This document shows positions 1 to 5,620 of a stretch of 7,745 nt of DNA, in pieces (position 1 is the stretch's first letter; each line of letters begins with the position of its first letter). The notes under the pieces are model-generated. The model ran no database searches. It saw only the letters and a program-made list of their open reading frames with translations, and was not told the DNA's origin. A program made the position numbers and the translations under genes. Where the stretch lies: contig SLMR01000208.1 of NCBI GenBank assembly GCA_007133445.1, forward strand, positions 1-7,745. Reading direction: 5' to 3'. The DNA is from Aquisalimonas sp. (GTDB lineage Bacteria > Pseudomonadota > Gammaproteobacteria > Nitrococcales > Aquisalimonadaceae).

Positions 1-733
1 CCATCAGCAGCAGAATGGCGGCAATGGACAGGCCGAAGATCAGCCACGCCAGCGTCAGCGTGAAAGTCACAGACCACTCGATCTCGCGCGTTTCGAACAG
101 CAGCGAGCCCAGCCCGAGGACCAGCGCCGCACCGACGAACTGGATGAACGTGCCAGTGGTCAACGGCATGCTGGTGCAGTACCGCTTCTGGTAGATCGTG
201 CCGATGGAAATACCCAGCAATGCGGCCAGGGCGGCCACGAGCGCCATCGGACCGTAGCCCGTGAAGGTCTGGCCGGGGGTGCTGAGATCCAGTTGCTCGC
301 CCAGTACCAGGGCGATACCCGCCAGGCCCAGCAGGATGCCGAGCCACTGTCTCCGGGTGATGGCCTCGCCCAGCCAGGATCGCGCCACGGCAGCGGTGAC
401 GAGCGGTTGTAGCCCGACAATCAGTGCGGTGACGCCGGCCGGCATGCCCTGGTCGATGGCGGAAAACACGCCACCCAGGTAGGCGGCGTGGACCAGCACG
501 CCGGCGAACCCGATGTGCAACCATGCCTTCAGCCCGCGCGGCCAGACCTCGCGCATGGCCAGAATGATCACGTACAGAACCAGCAGCGTGCACAGGAAGC
601 GGACGGTGAGGAACGTGAACGGTTCGGCGTAGGGCAGGCCGAAGCGGGCTCCGATGAAACCGGTGCTCCACAGGAGCACGAACAGGACCGGCATGGCCTG
701 TATCCACAATCCGCGTGCATCTGATGAAACCAC
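1..733 (-). CDS. EamA/DMT-family drug/metabolite transporter, 3' end cut by window edge
   Basis: The gene reads leftwards and runs off the window, so 244 codons are visible; EamA proteins are usually about 290-300 residues, so roughly the last one or two helices are missing. The frame is open throughout and very hydrophobic, with about eight membrane segments near residues 13-30, 38-60, 69-88, 97-117, 128-145, 160-180, 194-212 and 222-244. Family hallmarks are LWSTGFIGARFG (21-32), the first-repeat pattern ending ALIVGLQPLVTA (103-114) followed by LGE, and a second EamA repeat starting near 158. The chosen start is a GTG because AGGAGG lies 4 nt upstream; the first internal ATG (residue 14) has no such site. 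It is predicted to be an inner-membrane exporter of small metabolites; the substrate cannot be told. It follows the GGDEF gene by 75 nt on the same strand, so co-transcription is possible but not shown. Confidence 0.9.
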   Translation of the reverse strand, partial: MVSSDARGLWIQAMPVLFVLLWSTGFIGARFGLPYAEPFTFLTVRFLCTLLVLYVIILAMREVWPRGLKAWLHIGFAGVLVHAAYLGGVFSAIDQGMPAGVTALIVGLQPLVTAAVARSWLGEAITRRQWLGILLGLAGIALVLGEQLDLSTPGQTFTGYGPMALVAALAALLGISIGTIYQKRYCTSMPLTTGTFIQFVGAALVLGLGSLLFETREIEWSVTFTLTLAWLIFGLSIAAILLLM

Positions 734-737
734 GGGG

Positions 738-743
738 CCTCCT
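738..743 (-). promoter_or_regulatory. Ribosome binding site of the EamA transporter
   Basis: On the minus strand this reads AGGAGG, a full Shine-Dalgarno match, 4 nt before a GTG. It decides the GTG start at 733 over the later ATG at 694. The spacing is on the short side. Confidence 0.65.
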
Positions 744-808
744 GGGGACGATCGAAGGCGGGAGTCTACTGGGTGTCGGTGCGGCCTGGCTACTGTGGGC
801 GCTTCCGC

Positions 809-1939
809 CTAGCCTGGCACTCTCCGGCGTGGCGGATCGTCAGCGACGACCACCCGGTTGCGACCCGCCTCCTTGGCGGCGTAAAGGGCATGGTCAGCGC
901 GCCGCAGAGTCTTCTGAACACTGTCCCCGGGTGCATGCACGGCAACTCCCAGAGAAGCGGTAACGCGCTGCTCCTCAGACAACTCCGGTATGCGTAGCTC
1001 TGCGATGGCGTGCCGCACCCTTTCCGCAGCGATGGCGGCGCTCTCTTGGGTGCTCTCCGGGAACATGAGCAGAAATTCCTCGCCGCCGAAACGGCCGACG
1101 AAATCGCCTTGGCGCAGGGTGCGCTGCAGGGCGTCGCTGACGGCGCGGAGCACGGCATCGCCTGTCTGGTGGCCGTACTTGTCGTTGATCTGCTTGAACC
1201 GGTCCACGTCAGCCATGCACACGCACAGGGAGTGTTGCATGGGCCCACGGCGGTCAGCTCTGGAGCTTTCCTGGGCCAAGCGCTCCATTACCGCCCGACG
1301 ATTTGGCAGGCGTGTCAGGGGATCCAGCGTCGCGAGCTTCTCCAGTTCGTTCAGCGCGTTCCGGAGGTCACGGTTGCGGTCGCGCAGCTTGACGCGCAGT
1401 CCGGCAATGAAGCTGCCCAGCAGGGCGATTAGAAGCAGCACCACGCTGTAGGCGAAGACCACCGTAATCTCCACGGTGGGGTTGATGCGTTCCGGGGCCC
1501 ACTGGATCAGCGCGAGAATCACCAGGACGTACATCAGTACGTGGTAGGCGCCCATCCACACCAGCCGCCGAGTGTCGAAGGCAAGGGCGGCGAACAGCAT
1601 GCCCACCGTGGCCATGAGCACCACGGTTATCCGCAGCTGCGGATCGTCCAGGAAGTACATGGCATAACAGGCCGGCGGCAGGCTCAAGATGACCTGCGGC
1701 CCGGTCAGACTCGGATCCTTGAACCGCAGATTGCGCCCTGTGCGGATCAGGAACAGGTAGCTTGCGTAAAGGGCCAGGGTGGCGGCGGCGAAGTGCCACA
1801 GCCGCACCGCATCCAGATACCCGATGAGCGTGGCGCTGGCGAGAATGAGGAACAGGCACACCTGCGTGGCAAAGCCCCAGCCGAGGCGTTGTTGTCGCAG
1901 TTTCTGTGCCTCGTAGAGATGGTTTTCGGCGTTACCCAT
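809..1939 (-). CDS. Membrane GGDEF diguanylate cyclase (second of two in the cluster)
   Basis: A 376-residue protein predicted to make c-di-GMP from two GTP at the inner face of the inner membrane. The N-terminal half (about 22-180) holds some six hydrophobic segments with no recognised sensor family, then a charged helical linker (about 181-202) leading into the GGDEF domain (LDPLTRLPNRR at 205-215 to the end). The active site is intact: GGEEF at 285-289, metal-ligand Asp244 in DVDRFK, Asn252 and Asp261. An inhibitory site RxxD (Arg276, Asp279) sits five residues before GGEEF, so product feedback is expected. No EAL or HD-GYP domain is present. The ATG overlaps the ligase stop by 8 nt, and the nearest purine-rich stretch (GAGGA) abuts the start, so translation probably depends on ribosomes finishing the ligase. 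The sensed signal is unknown. The cyclase call is firm; activity is inferred from motifs. Confidence 0.94.
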   Translation of the reverse strand: MGNAENHLYEAQKLRQQRLGWGFATQVCLFLILASATLIGYLDAVRLWHFAAATLALYASYLFLIRTGRNLRFKDPSLTGPQVILSLPPACYAMYFLDDPQLRITVVLMATVGMLFAALAFDTRRLVWMGAYHVLMYVLVILALIQWAPERINPTVEITVVFAYSVVLLLIALLGSFIAGLRVKLRDRNRDLRNALNELEKLATLDPLTRLPNRRAVMERLAQESSRADRRGPMQHSLCVCMADVDRFKQINDKYGHQTGDAVLRAVSDALQRTLRQGDFVGRFGGEEFLLMFPESTQESAAIAAERVRHAIAELRIPELSEEQRVTASLGVAVHAPGDSVQKTLRRADHALYAAKEAGRNRVVVADDPPRRRVPG

Positions 1940-3497
1940 TCCTCGTTTCGCCTTCGTACGTTTCCCTCAGTTCCCGTTTGAGTACCTTGCCGATGGCGGA
2001 AAGCGGCAGGGCATCGCGCAGGCGCACATCCGCCAGGCGCTGGGTTTTGCCGAGGCGCTCATTGGCCCAGTCTCTGATGGCGTTGGGGTCCGGCGTGGTG
2101 CCTGCACTCGGGACCACGAAAGCCACTGGCGTCTCCCCCCATTGCCGGGACGTTACGCCGACCACGGAGCAGTCGGCCACCTGCGGGTGCTGGCGCAGCA
2201 CCGCCTCGATGTCCGCGGGGTAGATGTTGAAGCCGCCGGAGATGATCATGTCCTTCTTACGGTCGATGATCATGAGGAAGCCGTCATCGTCGAAACGGCC
2301 GATGTCGCCCGTGCGGATGAAGCGCCGGCCATCGGGCGCGTACCATTCCGCTTCGGCGGTCTTCTCCGGTTGGTTGTGGTAACCCAGCATCAGTCCTGGA
2401 GAGTGTCCGACGACCTCGCCGGCCTCGCCAGGCCAGACTTCCTTGCCGTCGTCGTCGATCAGACGGATGTCATGCCCGTCCACGGGCTGGCCGACGGTGT
2501 GCAGCTTGTCCGGGTGGCGGTGAGCAAGGAGGCTGCAGACCCCACCACCCTCGGTCATGCCGTAATTGTCGATCAGCCGCCCGGGCCAGCGTTGCAGCAC
2601 CTGTGCCTTGAGTTCCGCCCGGAACGGGGCGCTCGTACACAGCTTGCACTGGAAGGCGGAGAGGTCGTAGTCGTCGAACTGCGGCAGGTCCATGATACGC
2701 TGGTACTGAACCGGCACCAGAATGGTGTGGGTAACGCGGTGGCGCTCGGCGAGCCGCAGGTAGTCGGCGGCGTCGAACTTCGCCATCAGCACCAGGCATC
2801 CGCCCAGGGCCACCGTCTGGAAGAACGGAACCAGGGTGGTGTTGGAGTACAGCGGGGTGGAGAGCAGCGTCACGCTCTCCGGGCCGATGCCGTACTCCGG
2901 GGACAGCCCGCGGCGGACGTGTCCCCAGCGCAGGCGATGCGGCTGGACGATGCCTTTCGGGGTGCCGGTGGTTCCCGAGGAGTAGATGATGTTGAAGGGC
3001 CAGTCCGGCTCGATGGTCACCGGAGCCGGCGTGGCCCCCGGCGTCGCCAACCAGTCCCTGTACGGTGTCCCGGCGTCACTGTCGTCCAGGGTGATCCAGC
3101 TGGTCGCAAACCGATCGCCGGCGGGTGCCAGTGCATCGGCGTTAACGCTGTCCAGGAAAAGATGCCGGGCACCGGCGTCCGCAACCATGTCGGCGATGCT
3201 CGCCGGTGTTGCCGATGGCGCCACTGGTGCAGGCACCACGCCGGCGCGCAGGGCACCAAGGAAGACGACCGCATAGTTGACCGAGGTGCCGGCGCAGATG
3301 CTGATGGTATCGCCCGGGTTGAGCCCGTCGCGTTGCAGGGCCGCGGCAACCTGATCCATGGCCGCGTCCAGGGATGCGTAATCCATCACGCCCTCATCCT
3401 GGATCAGTGCCCGTGCGTGCGGCCGCTCCGTGGCGTGAATCCGCACCAGTTCCGGTACGCTCATGAAGGGTTGCTGGGACAGAGTTGCCGCGTCCAT
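1932..3497 (-). CDS. Class I adenylate-forming acyl-CoA ligase (AMP-binding enzyme)
   Basis: A 521-residue ANL-superfamily enzyme, a usual length for acyl- or aryl-CoA ligases. It is expected to adenylate a carboxylic acid with ATP and pass the acyl group to CoA in the cytoplasm. Visible motifs: P-loop YSSGTTGTPKG (172-182), YGMTEGG (312-318), ribose-binding TGD (396-398), the hinge DRKKD (412-416) opening the C-terminal lid, GGFNIYP (421-427), and catalytic Lys504 in AIGKVLKREL. There is no signal peptide and no carrier-protein or condensation domain, so a stand-alone CoA ligase fits better than a peptide-synthetase module. The substrate (fatty, aromatic or other acid) cannot be read from sequence. 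The start is the ATG at 3497 because GAGG sits 6 nt upstream; the frame stays open to a TTG at 3551 but that start has no support. It lies 64 nt after one GGDEF gene and overlaps the next, implying co-transcription with both. Confidence 0.93.
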   Translation of the reverse strand: MDAATLSQQPFMSVPELVRIHATERPHARALIQDEGVMDYASLDAAMDQVAAALQRDGLNPGDTISICAGTSVNYAVVFLGALRAGVVPAPVAPSATPASIADMVADAGARHLFLDSVNADALAPAGDRFATSWITLDDSDAGTPYRDWLATPGATPAPVTIEPDWPFNIIYSSGTTGTPKGIVQPHRLRWGHVRRGLSPEYGIGPESVTLLSTPLYSNTTLVPFFQTVALGGCLVLMAKFDAADYLRLAERHRVTHTILVPVQYQRIMDLPQFDDYDLSAFQCKLCTSAPFRAELKAQVLQRWPGRLIDNYGMTEGGGVCSLLAHRHPDKLHTVGQPVDGHDIRLIDDDGKEVWPGEAGEVVGHSPGLMLGYHNQPEKTAEAEWYAPDGRRFIRTGDIGRFDDDGFLMIIDRKKDMIISGGFNIYPADIEAVLRQHPQVADCSVVGVTSRQWGETPVAFVVPSAGTTPDPNAIRDWANERLGKTQRLADVRLRDALPLSAIGKVLKRELRETYEGETRNG

Positions 3498-3503
3498 CAA
3501 ATG

Positions 3504-3507
3504 CCTC
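3504..3507 (-). promoter_or_regulatory. Ribosome binding site deciding the ligase start
   Basis: The minus strand reads ACGAGGCATTTG directly before ATG, placing GAGG 6 nt from the start codon at 3497. This favours the 521-residue product over an 18-residue longer form beginning at TTG. Confidence 0.6.
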
Positions 3508-3540
3508 GTGGTTTCTGAATGAATGCCTATGCCGAACACT

Positions 3541-3551
3541 TTGCGGCGCAA
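3541..3551. other. 11-bp palindrome between cyclase and ligase genes
   Basis: TTGCGGCGCAA is a perfect inverted repeat (five-base arms, one-base centre) in the 64-nt gap between the stop of the upstream GGDEF gene and the ligase start. It could be an operator or a small RNA hairpin. It is too short and lacks a T-run, so it is not a terminator. A role is speculative. Confidence 0.3.
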
Positions 3552-3561
3552 TATGGCGTGT

Positions 3562-4836
3562 CTACCCTTGCTGGCTGCCGGTCGCGCTTTCGGTGTTGTC
3601 GTCTGTGAGCAGAAGCATTACCTGGTTGCGACCGACGTTCTTGGCCTTGTAGAGCGCCTCATCGGCGCGGGCGATCATATCCTGGAAACAGTTGTCCGAC
3701 GGCGCCACCTCGGTGACACCGATGGTCACGGTGACGGGCACCGTGACGGCACCCACTTGCCGAGGCGTGGCCTGCGTATGTGTACGTAGCCGTTCCATGA
3801 CCTCCACGGCGTCCGCTGCCCGCGTGTCGGGCATCAGCATCACGAATTCCTCACCGCCCAGCCGGCCGAGTATGTCCGGCTCCCGGATGCGTTGGGACCA
3901 CTCGTTGGCAAGGGAGCGCAGGACCTCATCCCCGGCGCCGTGGCCGTACGTGTCGTTGAAGTGCTTGAAGCGGTCCAGATCAAGGATGGCCATCGCCAGG
4001 GGGGCATCCTGGCGTCGGGCGCGCTTGAACTCCTGGTCGAACAGCAACTCGTAACCGCGGCGGTTGAGCAGACCGGTGAGGGGGTCTGTCGCGGCCTGTT
4101 GCTGCAGCTCGGCTTCCAGTGCCTGGCGTCGTTGCACCTCCCGCTCAAGCTCCGTATTGCGCAGCTGGGCCTCGGTGAGCAACGCGAACTGGCTGCGACG
4201 CAGGGCCTGCAGGCGGTTTGCGACGACCAGGCCGGTGATCAGTGGCAGAAGATAGACAACCAGCAGCGACGTCAACGTTAGCAGGCCTGCTCCCGTTTGC
4301 AGCCATACCAGGTAGGTGGTCCCGGCGATCAGGTAGCCCGCCACCACGCTGTTCCAGGTGACGAGGTTGGGAATCATCAGGTAGAGCCCCACGAGCATGA
4401 CCATGGTGACTGCGATGTTATAGGGCAGAACGTCGGGTCGAAGGATGAACACTAGAAAGAACGCCGTCGCCGCCAGTAGTTCCACCAGGGTGATGGCCGG
4501 GAAGTTGAGCGCCAGCCGCGGCCAGCGCACGCAGGCCAGGGCAAAGCCGAGTATCATGGCCGCACTGGCCCCCCGGGTGGCCAGCAGAACGGCGGATTCC
4601 CGGCCGGGCCCCAGTGCCACGTAGTCCGGCAATGCGAAGATAATCAGCAGCATGGCCCAGATCGGGAAGGCGATCAGCAAGTGACGACGGGTCGCCTCGC
4701 CGATGTGGTCCAGGAAGGCCTGTTCTGCCGTGGGATCCCTGAAGCGGGCGGTGAGCGGGTGGATGTATGCTGATGCAGTGTGCAGTGGCCGCGTCGTCGG
4801 CGTCCCCGTTTCCATTGCCGTCCCCGGGCCCGGCAT
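3562..4836 (-). CDS. Membrane GGDEF diguanylate cyclase (first gene of the cluster)
   Basis: A 424-residue predicted c-di-GMP synthase. The N-terminal cytoplasmic stretch contains RFRDPTAEQAF (31-41), a pattern I recall just before the membrane block of some bacterial GGDEF and adenylate cyclase proteins. About six hydrophobic segments follow (near 52-70, 81-102, 112-132, 139-157, 162-180, 186-206), then a charged coiled-coil-like linker (about 207-247) and the GGDEF domain from TDPLTGLLNRR (250-260). GGEEF is at 327-331, metal ligands Asp286, Asn294 and Asp303 are kept, and the RxxD inhibitory site is Arg318/Asp321. No degradation domain is present. The ATG at 4836 has no clear ribosome site; the ATG at 4815 (residue 8) has GGGGA 5 nt upstream and may be the true start, which would give 417 residues. 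It is first in the minus-strand run, with a divergent phosphatase gene upstream. Confidence 0.93.
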   Translation of the reverse strand: MPGPGTAMETGTPTTRPLHTASAYIHPLTARFRDPTAEQAFLDHIGEATRRHLLIAFPIWAMLLIIFALPDYVALGPGRESAVLLATRGASAAMILGFALACVRWPRLALNFPAITLVELLAATAFFLVFILRPDVLPYNIAVTMVMLVGLYLMIPNLVTWNSVVAGYLIAGTTYLVWLQTGAGLLTLTSLLVVYLLPLITGLVVANRLQALRRSQFALLTEAQLRNTELEREVQRRQALEAELQQQAATDPLTGLLNRRGYELLFDQEFKRARRQDAPLAMAILDLDRFKHFNDTYGHGAGDEVLRSLANEWSQRIREPDILGRLGGEEFVMLMPDTRAADAVEVMERLRTHTQATPRQVGAVTVPVTVTIGVTEVAPSDNCFQDMIARADEALYKAKNVGRNQVMLLLTDDNTESATGSQQG

Positions 4837-4844
4837 GCCCGGGC
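4828..4844. other. GC hairpin at the start of the first cyclase gene
   Basis: GCCCGG, a five-base loop (CATGC) and CCGGGC form a six-pair all-GC stem. The ATG of the longest reading frame lies in the loop. If the ATG at 4815 is the real start, the hairpin falls in the leader just before its ribosome site and could damp or control translation. Functional meaning is a guess. Confidence 0.3.
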
Positions 4845-4942
4845 GGATATCGCGTTATGCTTTGCTGACGGCAACGGTAACATCGTTTCGGTGGCCCACG
4901 CCCCGTCGTGGTGCAAGGTTTGTGATGAAGTGCGCGAAATTC

Positions 4943-4971
4943 TGGAAGGAGTGTTCTTCCATTGTCGACAA
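4943..4971. promoter_or_regulatory. Adjacent inverted repeats in the divergent cyclase/phosphatase spacer
   Basis: The 181-bp spacer 4837-5017 must carry promoters for both flanking genes. Within it, TGGAAG and CTTCCA (4943-4948, 4956-4961) form a 6-bp inverted repeat with a 7-nt spacer, followed at once by the perfect 10-bp palindrome TTGTCGACAA (4962-4971). Such paired dyads resemble transcription-factor operators. I could not identify convincing -35/-10 pairs on either strand, so promoter positions are not called. Confidence 0.35.
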
Positions 4972-5006
4972 GCCGCACGTTGGCGCTACGCACTGGCTTT
5001 GTGTTG

Positions 5007-5014
5007 AAAGGTGA
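5007..5014 (+). promoter_or_regulatory. Ribosome binding site of the histidine phosphatase gene
   Basis: AAAGGTGA ends 3 nt before the ATG at 5018 and matches the Shine-Dalgarno core with one change. It supports that ATG, which also places the RHG motif at the expected distance from the N-terminus. Confidence 0.6.
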
Positions 5015-5017
5015 GTA

Positions 5018-5572
5018 ATGGCGACACTTTATCTCGTACGTCATGGCGAAGCCGCCGCGGCGTGGAACCAGTCACGCGACCCGGGGCTGAGTGAGGCGGG
5101 GCGGGAACAGGCCGAGCGCCTGGCGGCACAGCTGCGGCCAGGGTCCGGGGCGCCCCCGGGGGTGGTGACGAGTCCCCTGCAGCGTGCCCGTGAGACTGCC
5201 GCACCGCTGGCCGCCCGCTGGGGCGTGGCGCCCGTGATCGAGCCCGCCGTCGCGGAGGTCCCCTCGCCAGGCTTGAGTCTGGAAGAGCGCGGCGCCTGGT
5301 TGCGCAGATTGCTCGATGCCCGCTGGACAGATGCGGACCCGAGCGTGCGTCAGTGGCAGCAGGATGCCGTGGCAGCGCTGCGCGGATATCGACAGGACAC
5401 CGTCATAGTCACCCACGCCGTCCTGATCAATGCGGTGGTGGCTGCCGTGTCGGGCGATGAGAACGTACTGGTATTCCGGCCCGACTACTGTTCCGTGACG
5501 GTGTTGCGCCACGAGCGGGGAGCGCTGCGGGTCATGAGCGTGGGCGGGGATGCGGAGACGCGCCTGCTGTAG
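5018..5572 (+). CDS. Histidine phosphatase superfamily protein (phosphoglycerate-mutase/SixA-like)
   Basis: A 184-residue single-domain protein of the branch that forms a phosphohistidine intermediate. The N-terminus carries LVRHGEA (6-12) with nucleophile His9 and phosphate-binding Arg8. SPLQRARETA (52-61) gives the second conserved arginine (Arg56). Glu79/Glu80 is the likely proton donor region, and VTHAVLINAV (131-140) supplies the second catalytic histidine, His133; the usual Gly-Gly after this His is replaced by Ala-Val. No signal peptide, so cytoplasmic. Length and motifs fit small phosphatases such as SixA, CobC or GpmB-like proteins; the sequence does not distinguish a sugar or cofactor phosphate from a phosphoprotein substrate. 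No cobalamin genes are nearby, which argues mildly against a CobC role. It is transcribed away from the first GGDEF gene and appears monocistronic, ending at a hairpin. Confidence 0.92.
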   Translation: MATLYLVRHGEAAAAWNQSRDPGLSEAGREQAERLAAQLRPGSGAPPGVVTSPLQRARETAAPLAARWGVAPVIEPAVAEVPSPGLSLEERGAWLRRLLDARWTDADPSVRQWQQDAVAALRGYRQDTVIVTHAVLINAVVAAVSGDENVLVFRPDYCSVTVLRHERGALRVMSVGGDAETRLL

Positions 5573-5579
5573 GGAGCGT

Positions 5580-5611
5580 GCTCGCCGGCCCTGTTTACGC
5601 GGCCGGCGAGC
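5580..5611. terminator. Strong hairpin between convergent genes, probable bidirectional terminator
   Basis: CTCGCCGGCC (5581-5590) and GGCCGGCGAG (5601-5610) pair perfectly around a 10-nt loop, and G5580 with C5611 adds an eleventh pair. It lies in the 48-bp gap between the phosphatase stop (5572) and the binding-protein stop (5621), where it could serve both. There is no T-run on either side, so it is not a classical intrinsic terminator; it may block read-through or protect 3' ends. Confidence 0.6.
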
Positions 5612-5620
5612 GACGCGGTG

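Noticed and set aside
2142..3518. 458-codon plus-strand open frame opposite the ligase
   Set aside because: It is antisense to a gene with every ANL motif intact; its translation has no recognisable domain and follows from GC-rich codon bias on the other strand.
3498..3551. 18-residue extension of the ligase from TTG
   Set aside because: No ribosome site before the TTG; the ATG at 3497 has GAGG at good spacing and gives the usual family length.
809..4836. Recent duplication of the two GGDEF genes
   Set aside because: Outside the shared catalytic motifs the two proteins differ in length, N-terminal sequence and linker, so they are not near-identical copies.
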